This document shows, piece after piece, positions 16,879 to 25,608 of a DNA stretch of 64,000 nt. Below the pieces are notes generated by a model. The model had not been told where the DNA came from. It was given only the letters and a program-made list of their open reading frames with translations, and did no database searches. The translations under genes and the position numbers were made by a program. Positions within the stretch are counted from its first letter, which is position 1. Each line of letters starts with the position of its first letter. Where the stretch lies: NCBI RefSeq assembly GCF_031085175.1, contig NZ_JAVHUY010000033.1, positions 48,095-112,094 on the forward strand, read 5' to 3'. Source of the DNA: Phytohabitans maris (lineage in GTDB: Bacteria > Actinomycetota > Actinomycetes > Mycobacteriales > Micromonosporaceae).

Positions 16879-17232
16879 ATGGGTAGGACCTTGAACCGCA
16901 CGGCGGCGTTCACCGCGCTGGGCCGGGCGCTGACCGCGGGGGCGCGGGGCGGGCCGTCGCTGGGCGCGCGCCTGGCCGCCCTGCCGCGCATGGTGTGGGC
17001 CACGATCACCGGCCGTTACGACGGCGGGGTGCGGCTGGCGATGATGGTGGCCGCGACGGCGTACGTGGCGTCCCCGATCGATCTCGTGCCCGAGGCGTTC
17101 CTGCTCCTGGTCGGCCTGATCGACGACGCCGTGGTGATCGCCTGGCTGGCCGGCGCGATCCTGGCCGAGACCGAGCGCTTCATCGAGTGGGACGCCAGGC
17201 AACGGAGCGTCATCCCGGGGCACGTAGTCTGA
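16879..17232 (+). CDS. DUF1232 (YkvA-type) protein
   Basis: A protein of 117 residues. The DUF1232 core AATAYVASPIDLVPEAFLLLVGLIDD with the conserved SPIDLVPE motif lies in the C-terminal half, forming two membrane-associated helices. ATG at 16879 is chosen because an earlier GTG-type start would extend into the intergenic space without homology. The stop is 4 bases from the cystathionine beta-synthase start, so the two are probably cotranscribed. Confidence 0.82.
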   Translation: MGRTLNRTAAFTALGRALTAGARGGPSLGARLAALPRMVWATITGRYDGGVRLAMMVAATAYVASPIDLVPEAFLLLVGLIDDAVVIAWLAGAILAETERFIEWDARQRSVIPGHVV

Positions 17233-17236
17233 CCTG

Positions 17237-18613
17237 GTGCGCTACTACGACAACGTCGTCGAGTTGATCGGCAACACCCCGCTGGTCAAGCTACGAAACG
17301 TCACCGCCGGCATCCAGGCGCTGGTCCTTGCCAAGATCGAGTATCTGAACCCCGGCGGCTCCGTGAAGGACCGCATCGCGCTCAAGATGGTCGAGGAGGC
17401 GGAGAAGGCCGGCCTGCTCCAGGCGGGCGGCACGATCGTCGAGCCGACCAGCGGCAACACCGGCGTGGGGCTCGCGCTCGTCGCCCAGCTGCGCGGATAC
17501 CGCTGCGTGTTCGTCTGCCCCGACAAGGTCAGCCAGGACAAGCAGGACGTGCTCCGGGCGTATGGCGCGGAGGTGGTGGTCTGCCCCACCGCGGTCGCCC
17601 CGGAGGACCCCCGGTCGTACTACAACGTCTCCGACCGGCTGGCCCGCGAGATCCCCGGCGCGTGGAAGCCCAACCAGTACGCCAACCTGGCCAACCCCCG
17701 CTCGCACTACGAAACCACCGGGCCCGAGCTGTGGGAGCAGACCGAGGGGCGGATCACGCACTTCGTCGCGGGCGTGGGCACCGGCGGCACGATCTCGGGC
17801 GCGGGGCGCTACCTCAAGGAGGTCTCCGGCGGCGCGGTGCGGGTCATCGGCGCCGACCCGGAGGGCTCGGTGTACTCCGGCGGCACCGGCCGGCCGTACC
17901 TGGTGGAGGGTGTCGGCGAGGACTTCTGGCCGGAGACGTACGACCGCACGATCTGCGACGAGATCGTCAAGGTGTCGGACAAGGCGTCGTTCGACCTCAC
18001 CCGCCGGCTGGCCCGCGAGGAGGGGCTGCTGGTCGGCGGTTCCTGCGGGATGGCGGCCCAGGCGGCGCTGGAGGTGGCGAGCCGGGCCAAGCCGGACGAC
18101 GTGGTGGTCGTGCTGCTGCCCGACGGCGGCCGCGGTTACCTCTCCAAGATCTTCAACGACGAGTGGATGGCCCGGTACGGCTTCCTCGACACCGGCAACG
18201 AGGAGCCGACCGTGCTGGACGCCCTCACCGCCAAGCCCGGCGGGATGCCGTCGCTGGTGCACGTGCACCCGACCGAGACGGTCCGCGACGCGATCGACTA
18301 CATGCGCGAGTACGCCGTCTCCCAGCTCCCCGTGCTCAAGGCCGAGCCGCCCGTGGTGACCGGCGAGGTGGCCGGCTCGATCGCGGAAAAGGACCTGCTC
18401 GACGCGCTCTTCACCGGCCAGGCCCACCTGCACGACACGATCGAGCGGCACATGGGCCCGGCGCTGCCGATGGTCGGCGGTGGCCAGCCGGTGAGCGAGG
18501 CGGTACGCCTGCTGGAGAAGGCGGACGCCGCCCTGGTGCTGGTGGACGGCAAGCCCCAGGGGGTGCTCACCCGCCAGGACCTGCTCGCCCACCTCGGCGC
18601 CCGGCACCCGTGA
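17237..18613 (+). CDS. cbs: Cystathionine beta-synthase
   Basis: A PLP enzyme of 458 residues that condenses serine and homocysteine to cystathionine, the first step of reverse transsulfuration. Lys44 (GGSVKDRIA) binds PLP, followed by the Asn loop TSGNTGVGLA and the glycine loop GVGTGGTISG. The C-terminal 130 residues carry a pair of CBS regulatory domains, which distinguishes it from short cysteine synthases. The start is GTG. Confidence 0.93.
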   Translation: MRYYDNVVELIGNTPLVKLRNVTAGIQALVLAKIEYLNPGGSVKDRIALKMVEEAEKAGLLQAGGTIVEPTSGNTGVGLALVAQLRGYRCVFVCPDKVSQDKQDVLRAYGAEVVVCPTAVAPEDPRSYYNVSDRLAREIPGAWKPNQYANLANPRSHYETTGPELWEQTEGRITHFVAGVGTGGTISGAGRYLKEVSGGAVRVIGADPEGSVYSGGTGRPYLVEGVGEDFWPETYDRTICDEIVKVSDKASFDLTRRLAREEGLLVGGSCGMAAQAALEVASRAKPDDVVVVLLPDGGRGYLSKIFNDEWMARYGFLDTGNEEPTVLDALTAKPGGMPSLVHVHPTETVRDAIDYMREYAVSQLPVLKAEPPVVTGEVAGSIAEKDLLDALFTGQAHLHDTIERHMGPALPMVGGGQPVSEAVRLLEKADAALVLVDGKPQGVLTRQDLLAHLGARHP

Positions 18614-18617
18614 CGGC

Positions 18618-19562
18618 TTAGCGTCCGAGCTCGGCGGGGATCGCCACCACGTCGACCAGCGCGCCCCGCCGGAGCACGGTCATCGGCAGGCGGGTGCCGA
18701 TCGCCGGGCCGAGCATCAGCTTCAGCAGCGCCTGGACGTTCGACACCGGTCGGCCGCCCGCGGTGAGGATCACGTCACCGAGGTAGATGCCCGCGACCCC
18801 GGCGGGGCTGCCCGGCACGACCTCGACCACGCGCAGGCCCATCTTCTGGCCGAGCCGCTCGGCCAGCGCGGGCGGGAGCGGCATCGGCGCACCGGCCACG
18901 CCCAGCCAGGCCCGGCGTACCCGGCGGTTGGAGACGAGCTCGCCGATGATCTGGCGGGTGGTCGTGTTGATCGGCACGGCGAGCCCCAGGCCGTACCCGG
19001 CGACCGCCGTGTTGACGCCCACCACCCGGCCGGCCGAGTCGGCGAGCGCGCCGCCCGAGTTGCCGGGGTTGAGTGCGGCGTCGGTCTGGATCACGTCGTC
19101 GATCAGCCGCACGTTGCGGCCGTCACGGGCCGGGATCGACCGGCCGAGGCCGGAGACCACGCCCGCGGTGACCGAGCCGGCCAGGCCCATCGGGTTGCCC
19201 ACGGCGACGACGAGCTGCCCGATCCGCAGCCCGTCGGCGTCGCCGAGCTCGGCCGGGGGCGCGCCGGTCGCGTGCGCCCGGAGGACGGCGAGGTCGGAGA
19301 GGGGGTCGGCGCCCACCACGTCGAACCGCGTCTCCAGGCCGTCGCCGAAGGTCGCGGTGCCGCCGGTCGCGCCGGCGACCACGTGTGCGCTGGTGAGAAG
19401 GAATCCGTCATCGGTGAAGGTGACCGCCGATCCGGCGCCACCACCGCGTGCGGTGCGCACGGCCAGGGCGGCCACGCTCGGCAGCACTCGCTCCGCCACA
19501 CCGGTGACGACCTGCGAGTACGCGTCGAGCGCCGCCCGCTCGGCTTCACGTTCGGTACTCAT
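18618..19562 (-). CDS. HtrA-like serine protease with PDZ domain
   Basis: A protein of 314 residues. The chymotrypsin-fold triad is His60 (TSAHVVAG), Asp90 (DPLSDLAVL) and Ser169 (NPGNSGGAL); a PDZ domain covers about residues 225-310. No signal peptide or membrane anchor is visible, unlike most HtrA proteins, so it may act in the cytoplasm. ATG at 19562 is chosen; an upstream in-frame ATG at 19607 adds 15 residues with no resemblance. The gene converges with cystathionine beta-synthase. Confidence 0.88.
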   Translation of the reverse strand: MSTEREAERAALDAYSQVVTGVAERVLPSVAALAVRTARGGGAGSAVTFTDDGFLLTSAHVVAGATGGTATFGDGLETRFDVVGADPLSDLAVLRAHATGAPPAELGDADGLRIGQLVVAVGNPMGLAGSVTAGVVSGLGRSIPARDGRNVRLIDDVIQTDAALNPGNSGGALADSAGRVVGVNTAVAGYGLGLAVPINTTTRQIIGELVSNRRVRRAWLGVAGAPMPLPPALAERLGQKMGLRVVEVVPGSPAGVAGIYLGDVILTAGGRPVSNVQALLKLMLGPAIGTRLPMTVLRRGALVDVVAIPAELGR

Positions 19563-19726
19563 GAGTCTGGAAACGCCGGCGGCGGGCGAGCCATGCCTGG
19601 ACGGCATCCGCTCTCAGCGAACGCCCCCAAAGGGTGCAAGCTGGCCGTGTCGCACAAGCTGTCCGATCAGGACCCTTGCCGACCACGTTGACTAAGCGTG
19701 GCTCCCGAAAGGGGGGACGGACGGAA

Positions 19727-20032
19727 ATGGTCAGCACTGACCACACGGAGCCGACCGACGTGGTTGATCGCCTGCTCTGGCGGGACGCGCAAACCATAAT
19801 CGGGCGGCACGCACAACCCGACCACGACAGCAAGTGCGTCTGGTGCGGCTCGCAGTGGCCGTGTCCACCCAGGCGACTCGCCCAACGCGCCGAGGCGGCA
19901 TCCCGCCGGCCATGGCGTGAGGCGTGGACGGCACGGCACGACCTGAACGGGCTGCGCGCACTGCCGAGCTGGCGCGACGACCTGGGCGGGCCGGGCCGGT
20001 GGGGTCCCACCAACCGCGGCCCCTTCGACTGA
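19727..20032 (+). CDS. Small Cys-motif hypothetical protein
   Basis: A protein of 101 residues with CVWCGSQWPCPPRRLAQRA in the middle, a Cys-x-x-Cys-x5-Cys cluster that could bind metal, and many Trp and Arg residues. ATG at 19727 follows a purine-rich AAAGGGGGG stretch. I know similar short proteins from Micromonosporaceae-like genomes but no function. It stands alone between the protease and the hexapeptide gene. Confidence 0.6.
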   Translation: MVSTDHTEPTDVVDRLLWRDAQTIIGRHAQPDHDSKCVWCGSQWPCPPRRLAQRAEAASRRPWREAWTARHDLNGLRALPSWRDDLGGPGRWGPTNRGPFD

Positions 20033-20194
20033 ACGGCGACATCGCACAGACCTCATAACCCGCGGTCGACGCCGACGGTGCCCCGCCAGCACCCCGGCGC
20101 CCCGCAAAGACCCACCCAAGCTTGGAGACCGGCAAGCCTCCGTCGGTCCAGCGCCTCCGGCCAGGCGTTTCCCCCGGTTTGGGTTGGGTACGGC

Positions 20195-20251
20195 GGGCGA
20201 GGGTACGTGATCACCGGTTCCCCCGCATACATCGGTTACGTACCCTCGCCC
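20195..20251. promoter_or_regulatory. Hairpin upstream of the hexapeptide-repeat gene
   Basis: GGGCGAGGGTACGT (20195-20208) and its complement (20238-20251) form 14-bp arms around a 29-base loop. It ends 53 bases before the next start codon, so it could be a leader structure, a terminator of the small upstream gene, or an operator. The 272 bases between the two genes hold nothing else recognisable. Confidence 0.45.
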
Positions 20252-20304
20252 AGCCGATTGCCCTCGGCTCTTTGCCCGGCCCTCTCCCTGGGCACAGTGT
20301 GGGC

Positions 20305-20922
20305 ATGCTGATCAGACATCGCGGCGCCCAGCCCACCGTCGACCCCACCGCCTACGTCGCGCCGAACGCGACTCTCGTGGGCGACGTCCGCGTCGGACCG
20401 CGGGCACGCATCATGTACGGCGCCACGCTCGACGCCGAGGGTGCGCACATCGAGATCGGCGAGGCCTGCGTGATCGCCGAGAACGCGGTGCTCCGCGCCA
20501 CCGCCGTCGCCGACCCACCCCATCCGGTGATCCTCGGCGACCACGTCTTCGTCTCACCCCACGCGACGCTGTTGGGCTGCCAGGTCGGCCGCTGCGCGTA
20601 CCTGGCCACCGGCATCACCGTCCTCCAGGCCGCCCGGCTGGAGCCCGGCGCCGTGGTCGCGGTCGGCGCGCTGGTGCACGCCCGCACGGTGCTGCCGGCC
20701 GAATACTTCGTGCCCCCGATGACGGTCGCCGTGGGCGATCCCGTCCGGGTGATCGGCTCCGACCGCCCGGAGGAACTGACCGCCGCGGTACGCGACGTCA
20801 ACTTCGCGGCGGCCGCGTTCGGCGTGCAGGCGGAGTGGACCGACCGGATCGCCCGCTACGAGCGGATCACCGAGGTACGGGTGGCGGAGTTCGGCGCGCA
20901 CGCCGCGGACGAGATGCTCTAG
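20305..20922 (+). CDS. Hexapeptide-repeat protein, gamma-carbonic-anhydrase-like
   Basis: A protein of 205 residues with an N-terminal left-handed beta-helix made of hexapeptide turns (VGDVRVGPRARI, IEIGEACVIAENA, VILGDHVFVSPHATLLG) and a C-terminal helix. It resembles YrdA/gamma-carbonic anhydrases, but only one of the three zinc-binding histidines seems kept (SPHATLL); the positions expected to read LH in the turns before and after are Arg/Ala and Leu. Enzyme activity is therefore doubtful. ATG at 20305 gives the normal family start. Confidence 0.72.
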   Translation: MLIRHRGAQPTVDPTAYVAPNATLVGDVRVGPRARIMYGATLDAEGAHIEIGEACVIAENAVLRATAVADPPHPVILGDHVFVSPHATLLGCQVGRCAYLATGITVLQAARLEPGAVVAVGALVHARTVLPAEYFVPPMTVAVGDPVRVIGSDRPEELTAAVRDVNFAAAAFGVQAEWTDRIARYERITEVRVAEFGAHAADEML

Positions 20923-21425
20923 AGCGGCCGGGCGTACCGCACCTGGTGGACCAGCGCGCGGCCGATGAAGTCGTCGCGCCGTACGCCGTCCGGCGCCCAG
21001 CCGCCACGCTCGTAGAAGCCGCGGGCGTGGGCGTTGTCGGCGAGCACCCAGAGCACCGCATGGCGCCACCCGGCCGCGGCCAGCTTTTCGAGCGCGTCGG
21101 CCATCAGGGCGGCGCCCACGCCTCGCCCCAGCAGGTCCGGGGAGACGTGGATCGCGTGCAGGATGCCGGTGTGCGGCTCCTCGTCCGGCCCCAGGTAGGT
21201 GAAGCCGACGACCTCGCCGCCCTCCTCGGTGGCCACGGTCAGCTGGTGGGTGTCGCGCTCGTAGCGCCAGCGCTCGGTCCAGTAGTCGACCATGCTGGAC
21301 GCGGGCACCGCCTCGAGCGCGTCGGTGGGGACGAAGCCGGAGTACGTGGCGGCCCGTGAACGGTAGTGCAAGGCCCCGACGGCGGTCAGGTCCCCCTCAC
21401 CCGCGGGCCGGATCGTGAAGGCCAT
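20919..21425 (-). CDS. GNAT family N-acetyltransferase
   Basis: A single GNAT domain of 168 residues. The acetyl-CoA loop is [20 protein letters not shown], and the C-terminal [13 protein letters not shown] is typical. The stop overlaps the end of the hexapeptide gene on the other strand by 4 bases, and the start at 21425 overlaps the end of ribonuclease Z by 40 bases, so it is probably cotranscribed with that gene. The substrate is unknown. Confidence 0.86.
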   Translation of the reverse strand: MAFTIRPAGEGDLTAVGALHYRSRAATYSGFVPTDALEAVPASSMVDYWTERWRYERDTHQLTVATEEGGEVVGFTYLGPDEEPHTGILHAIHVSPDLLGRGVGAALMADALEKLAAAGWRHAVLWVLADNAHARGFYERGGWAPDGVRRDDFIGRALVHQVRYARPL

Positions 21426-22363
21426 TGCTTCGAGGCTATCGCTTGCGGCTGGCTTCGCGGCGGCACCGGCACCCTCATGAGGTCCTCCGCGATCACCAGG
21501 TCGCCGTCGAAGTGCTCGCGCGCCTCGGCCGCGAACCGCCCCGGGTCGTCGTAGCGCTGCGAGAAGTGGGTGAGCACGAGCCGCCGTACCCGGGAGTCGG
21601 TGGCCACGCGCGCGGCCTGAGCCGCGGTGAGGTGGCCGACCTGCGCGGCCATCGCCGCGTCCTCGGACAGGAAGGTGGCCTCGATGACGAGCAGGTCGAC
21701 CCCCTCGGCCAGCGCGAACACGTTGTCGCAGAGCCCGGTGTCCATGACGAAGGCGAACTTCTGCCCCGGCCGCGCCGCGCTCACCTCGTCGAGGCGCACG
21801 CGCCGCCCGTTTCGGTCGAGGTGACCGTCCCGGATCAGCGCTGCGACGTCCGGGCCCGCGATGCCGAACGCCGCCAGCCGCTCCGGCAGCATCCGCCGCC
21901 CGTCGGGCTCGGTGAGCCGGTACCCGTAGGTCTCGACGGAGTGGTGGAGGCGGCGGGCTTCGAGACTCGCCCCACTCGGGGCGCTCCGCGCGATCGGGCC
22001 GTCGCCGGTGATCGGCGCCTCGCGGATGTCGGCGACGTCGTAGAAGCTGGTCGCGTGCCGCAGCCGGGCGAAGAAGTGCGCGCCGCCCGCGGGGAAGTGC
22101 GCGGTCACCGGATGCGGCACCCGGTCGAGTGAGATGCGCTGGACGACGCCGGGCAGGCCGAGGCTGTGGTCGCCGTGGAAGTGGGTCACGCAGATCCGCG
22201 TGACGTCCGAGGCCGCGACGCCGGCCCGGAGCATCTGGCGCTGGGTCCCCTCGCCGGGGTCGAAGAGGATGCCTTCGCCGTCCCAGCGCAGGAGGTATCC
22301 GTTGTGGTTGCGGTGGCGGGTGGGCACCTGGCTGGCGGTGCCGAGGACGACAAGCTCGCGCAC
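21386..22363 (-). CDS. rnz: Ribonuclease Z
   Basis: A metallo-beta-lactamase-fold endonuclease of 325 residues that matures tRNA 3' ends. The zinc motif [11 protein letters not shown] supplies His61, His63, Asp65 and His66; VMDTG and VLTHFSQRY provide the other ligands. GTG at 22363 starts exactly at [21 protein letters not shown], the family N-terminus; upstream in-frame codons are unrelated. The last residues extend into the start of the acetyltransferase gene. Confidence 0.93.
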   Translation of the reverse strand: MRELVVLGTASQVPTRHRNHNGYLLRWDGEGILFDPGEGTQRQMLRAGVAASDVTRICVTHFHGDHSLGLPGVVQRISLDRVPHPVTAHFPAGGAHFFARLRHATSFYDVADIREAPITGDGPIARSAPSGASLEARRLHHSVETYGYRLTEPDGRRMLPERLAAFGIAGPDVAALIRDGHLDRNGRRVRLDEVSAARPGQKFAFVMDTGLCDNVFALAEGVDLLVIEATFLSEDAAMAAQVGHLTAAQAARVATDSRVRRLVLTHFSQRYDDPGRFAAEAREHFDGDLVIAEDLMRVPVPPRSQPQAIASKQWPSRSGPRVRGT

Positions 22364-22745
22364 GCGTCCTCCGTCCTCCGGCCGTCTTTGCCATGAGACC
22401 TTTGCCACGAGATACAGCGACCCCCGGGGCTTCCGAGCGCGCTCGCGCACGGGCCGGCTGGACTGGGCCGGCACCCCGGGGGTCGGGTGGCTGACTTGAA
22501 TTCGCCGCACCGCTGCCACACGGTCTCGACGACGTGCTGTGTCAAGGACAGCGGCTAGCGGACAGCCACCTCACGAGTCCTATTGCTACACAAAGCCGGA
22601 CCACCTCCCTTCCCGTGTACCGCAACGCTATCCACCGGGCCGGTTGATCGGCAACGCCTATTTCGCCACACGGGCCGCCCGCCGGGCGGGGCCGCGCCAC
22701 TGCGGCTGAGGTGCTCGACAGCGGCAGGATTACCTGCGCTTGAGA
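22364..22745. other. Gene-free stretch
   Basis: These 382 bases between ribonuclease Z and the toxin gene show no convincing reading frame, tRNA or strong hairpin. The promoter of the ribonuclease Z gene must lie in the first part. Confidence 0.5.
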
Positions 22746-23057
22746 TCAGAGCTGCAGAACGGTGCGGAGCGCATTGTCCACGGTCAACATCTCACGGAGG
22801 GATAGGTGACCCACGAGCCGGCCAAGGCGCTCCGGCTGGATAGCGGCGGTCTGCTCCGCGAGGACGCAGGTCGACTTGCCCTCGATCTCGATCTGAGGGC
22901 GGAAGCTCGCCGGTCGCGCGCTCGTCGATGTTGGCGCGACGAGCCAGGTTGAGAGCGGCAGGAGGTCGGACTGGACGACCACGGCGTATCGGTTGCCGCG
23001 CTGCTCGTGTCCGCGTGCGTCGCGTGGAGCCTTCAGCTCGTACACGTCACCACGCAC
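22746..23057 (-). CDS. Type II toxin, MazF/PemK family
   Basis: A protein of 103 residues with the PemK/MazF fold: MRGDVYELKAPRDARGHEQRGNRYAVVVQSD contains the conserved RGDVY start and the RY-x-VVVQ strand, and TCVLAEQTAAI corresponds to the conserved strand with the catalytic-site Thr. MazF toxins cut mRNA at short sequences. The start overlaps the end of the antitoxin gene by 11 bases, the usual antitoxin-first order. Confidence 0.88.
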   Translation of the reverse strand: MRGDVYELKAPRDARGHEQRGNRYAVVVQSDLLPLSTWLVAPTSTSARPASFRPQIEIEGKSTCVLAEQTAAIQPERLGRLVGHLSLREMLTVDNALRTVLQL

Positions 23058-23277
23058 GGAGGGACTCCATATCAGAGAGCACCGCGCGGGCTTCGGCTAC
23101 GTCGTCTGGGTCGTTGGCGATGGCCTCGGCTTCGGCGCGAACCTGCTCGGCGCGGCGGGCTCGCCAGGCAGCGAGGATCGCCTCGCGAATGACCTGGGAG
23201 CGGTCTCGGTCGCCAGATGTGAGGTCGGCCAGGGCTCGGTCGACATCCTCGTCGGCGCGGAAGGTGATCGTGGACAT
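23047..23277 (-). CDS. Ribbon-helix-helix antitoxin of the MazF pair
   Basis: A protein of 76 residues. The N-terminal ribbon-helix-helix (MSTITFRADEDVDRALADL then DRSQVIREAILAAW) binds DNA, and the acidic C-terminus (NDPDDVAEARAVLSDMESL) should wrap the toxin. ATG at 23277 is chosen because the domain begins there. It should repress its own promoter, where the inverted repeat GTGACA/TGTCAC lies. Confidence 0.87.
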   Translation of the reverse strand: MSTITFRADEDVDRALADLTSGDRDRSQVIREAILAAWRARRAEQVRAEAEAIANDPDDVAEARAVLSDMESLRAW

Positions 23278-23306
23278 GTGACAAAGTGTAATACGAGATG
23301 TGTCAC
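23278..23306 (-). promoter_or_regulatory. Inverted-repeat operator of the toxin-antitoxin pair
   Basis: GTGACA (23278-23283) and TGTCAC (23301-23306) form a dyad immediately upstream of the antitoxin start, with an AT-rich centre (AAGTGTAATACGAGA) unusual for this GC-rich DNA. This fits binding by the ribbon-helix-helix antitoxin and a promoter at the same place. Confidence 0.5.
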
Positions 23307-23468
23307 GCGGCCACCGTTCTCGCGTTGACGTGGTCGCGGGACAACGCACCCTCTCGGGCACATATCGTCTGACGGTAAGCACTCCGAGGTGTCCTCACGG
23401 ACTCGGTATGAGTGAGGACACCTCGGACCAACTTCTGCGTTCGACCTGGTTACGCCCCAGGCCGGAGC

Positions 23469-24131
23469 CTAGCCTTCGGTCTTTGCCACGCCGATGGGGC
23501 AGGTCATGCCGTTCGGGCCGTGGTTGCAGTAGCCGTTCGGGTTCTTGACGTCCGACAGGTACTGCTGGTGGTAGTCCTCGGCGTAGTAGTAGTCGCCCAG
23601 CGGGGCGATCTCCGTGGTGATGTCACCGCGACCGCTGCGCTTTACCACCGGGGCGAAGGCCTCCTTTGACGCCTCGGCCACCACGCGCTGCTCGTCGGTC
23701 GTGGTGTAGATGGTCGAGCGGTACTGGGTGCCCACGTCGTTGCCCTGCCGCATGCCCTGGGTCGGGTCGTGGTTCTCCCAGAAGACCTTGAGCAGCTGCT
23801 CGTACCCGATCTTGCTGGGGTCGTACACCACCTGGACCACCTCGGCGTGGCCGGTCATGCCGGAGCAGACCTCCTCGTACGTGGGGTTCGGGGTATAGCC
23901 GCCGGCGTAGCCGACCGAGGTGGAGATCACACCCGGCAGGCGCCAGAACAGGCGCTCGGCGCCCCAGAAACAGCCCATCCCGAAGACCGCGACCTCGGCG
24001 CCGGCCGGCCAGGGGCCGCGCAGCGGGGTGCCGAGGACCGTGTGGCGGTCGGCCACCGGCATCTCGATCGAGCGACCGGGCAGGGCCTGGCCGGGGGTGG
24101 GCACCTCAAGCTTCATGCGCCGCAGAAACAC
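23469..24131 (-). CDS. msrA: Peptide methionine-(S)-S-oxide reductase
   Basis: A repair enzyme of 220 residues that reduces methionine-S-sulfoxide in proteins. The catalytic GCFWG places Cys54. The family segments [23 protein letters not shown] and [11 protein letters not shown] are intact, and the C-terminus has the resolving-type cysteines ([14 protein letters not shown]). GTG at 24131 follows AAAGGAG; an internal ATG at 24116 is an alternative. Confidence 0.95.
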   Translation of the reverse strand: MFLRRMKLEVPTPGQALPGRSIEMPVADRHTVLGTPLRGPWPAGAEVAVFGMGCFWGAERLFWRLPGVISTSVGYAGGYTPNPTYEEVCSGMTGHAEVVQVVYDPSKIGYEQLLKVFWENHDPTQGMRQGNDVGTQYRSTIYTTTDEQRVVAEASKEAFAPVVKRSGRGDITTEIAPLGDYYYAEDYHQQYLSDVKNPNGYCNHGPNGMTCPIGVAKTEG

Positions 24132-24329
24132 TGCATGCTCCTTTCTCCGCTGTCTGCAACACCGGGAGCCCGCCAACCCTTACCCGCGCCGGGCGTGCCG
24201 CAGGCGGCGCCGGGCCTGCCGCGGGCGGCCCCGCGTGCCGCGGGCAGCGCCGGGCATGGCGGAGAGCGGCCCGGTCGCGTAGCGGGAGATCATCCCGGGG
24301 CGAAGCGGGAGAGCGGGGGTAGCGGGAGG

Positions 24330-24743
24330 TCAGGAGAGAGCGGCGGAGATCTTCCCGGCGTACTCGCGGGCCTCGTCGTCCGACGCGTACTTGGTGCGCG
24401 GCCAGAAGAAGCCGCGCAGGCCGTCGCCCTTGGTCCGGGGCACCACATGAACGTGCAGGTGGGCGACGGACTGCGACACCTTGTTGTTTAGCGCCACGAA
24501 CGTGCCACCCGCGCCCAGACCCTCCTCGACCGCCACGGAGACGCGCTGCACCAGGCCGAAGTAGGGGGCGAGCTGGTCGGCGGGGAGGTCGGCGAGCACC
24601 ACCAGGTGCTGGCGGGGAACGACGAGCGTGTGCCCCTTGAACACCGGCCTGGTGTCGAGGAAGGCGAACCCCGCCGGCTCGTCCGCCACCACGAAACCGG
24701 GCACCGAACCGGAAACGATGCCACAAAACAAGCAGTCAGCCAC
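24330..24743 (-). CDS. HIT family protein
   Basis: A protein of 137 residues of the histidine-triad nucleotide-binding superfamily. The triad is His95-x-His97-x-His99 (AHLHVHVV). The N-terminal [10 protein letters not shown] carries the Cys-x-x-Cys zinc site seen in the HINT branch. The likely activity is hydrolysis of nucleoside phosphoramidates or similar. The GTG at 24743 faces the divergent gene at 24784 across 40 bases, which must hold both promoters. Confidence 0.92.
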   Translation of the reverse strand: MADCLFCGIVSGSVPGFVVADEPAGFAFLDTRPVFKGHTLVVPRQHLVVLADLPADQLAPYFGLVQRVSVAVEEGLGAGGTFVALNNKVSQSVAHLHVHVVPRTKGDGLRGFFWPRTKYASDDEAREYAGKISAALS

Positions 24744-24783
24744 CCCGGCAGAGTAGGCCAACGGTCCGACTAGCCTGGTGGGC

Positions 24784-25380
24784 GTGACGAGGCGAGTGGT
24801 GATCGCGGTGCTGGGGCCGGTGGCCTGGAGCCCGCCCGGCGTCGACCTGGCGGCGTGGCGCGCGGCGCTCGCCGAAGACGTCGTCGATCTGCTGGCCACG
24901 CTCAACGAGGTGGAGCCGGCCATCGCCGCGCTCAGCGCCGACCGCAGCCTGGCCGAGTCGGTGGCATGGCCTTCCATGCCGGTGTACGAGGTGCCCGACC
25001 TCTCCGCCGGCGCGGTCTTCGCGGCGGCCGCCAAGGACGGGTACGACCAGGCGGCCGCGGTCGCCGGCGACGCGCCGGACCTGCCCGGGCTGCTGGTGGG
25101 CAAGCTGCTGCGCCCGCTCACCACCCGGCCGATCGCGGTGGCGCCGGCCGACCCGGGGCCGGGACTGCTCGGGGTGGCCTCGCGGCTGCCGGCGCCGGAC
25201 TGGCTGCCCACCTTCGACCTGGACGGCGGGTCGATCCCGGCGGTGCGGTCGGCGGCCCCTCAGCCGCCGGACGTGGGGTCGAGCCCGGGCTGGCGGCGCC
25301 TGCGCGGCCCCGCCGACCTGGCCACGCTCGACCCGGCCGTGGAGGGCTGGGAGACCACGCGAGCGCTGCTCTCCGCCTGA
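24784..25380 (+). CDS. DUF2064-like nucleotidyl/glycosyltransferase-fold protein
   Basis: A protein of about 198 residues. RRVVIAVLGPVAW at the N-terminus, then VAGDAPDLPGLLVGKLLRPL and AVAPADPGPGLLGVASRLP, resemble the GT-A-like folds of DUF2064/CofC proteins (GD-x-PDLP loop and a following DGG/G-rich loop). The residues for sugar nucleotide binding are less complete than in the family, so function is uncertain. An in-frame GTG at 24778 is an alternative start. Confidence 0.5.
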   Translation: MTRRVVIAVLGPVAWSPPGVDLAAWRAALAEDVVDLLATLNEVEPAIAALSADRSLAESVAWPSMPVYEVPDLSAGAVFAAAAKDGYDQAAAVAGDAPDLPGLLVGKLLRPLTTRPIAVAPADPGPGLLGVASRLPAPDWLPTFDLDGGSIPAVRSAAPQPPDVGSSPGWRRLRGPADLATLDPAVEGWETTRALLSA

Positions 25381-25405
25381 CCCTTCCCGGCGGATGAGTG
25401 GGCAA

Positions 25406-25457
25406 TGTCGGGGACCTTGCCCACTGAGACCGCCTTCCAGTGGGCAAGTCCCCGACA
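25406..25457. terminator. Long hairpin between converging genes
   Basis: TGTCGGGGACCTTGCCCACT (25406-25425) pairs with 25439-25457 with one bulged base, around a 13-base loop. A second possible pairing exists because AGTGGGCAA also occurs just before the left arm (25397-25405) and would compete for the inner part. It lies between converging genes and is probably a bidirectional terminator. Confidence 0.65.
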
Positions 25458-25522
25458 CTGTCTACTTCGGTGGCACGGAAAGAGGGCGACGCCCGAAGGG
25501 CGGGCCCGGGGTTGAGTCACAA

Positions 25523-25583
25523 ACGCGGAGGGTGAGGCGGCGGGAGCAACGGTCTGGACCACGACGGACGTCGCGGTAGCTCA
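25523..25583 (+). repeat. 61-bp dispersed repeat, copy B
   Basis: Matches 12993-13053 in inverted orientation with about three differences. It lies 26 bases from the end of the Zincin_2 gene. Outside the matched part only short patches such as ATCTTTG/TCTTTG remain similar. Confidence 0.8.
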
Positions 25584-25608
25584 GGATCTTTGTCTTGGAA
25601 CTGGTCGT

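Noticed and set aside
18618..19562. Reading the HtrA-like protease as exported
   Set aside because: Neither the chosen start nor the 15-residue longer form has a signal peptide or membrane helix.
19667..20135. Several frames antisense to the small gene at 19727-20032
   Set aside because: The plus-strand gene has a better ribosome site and a structured Cys motif; the others are of low-complexity composition.
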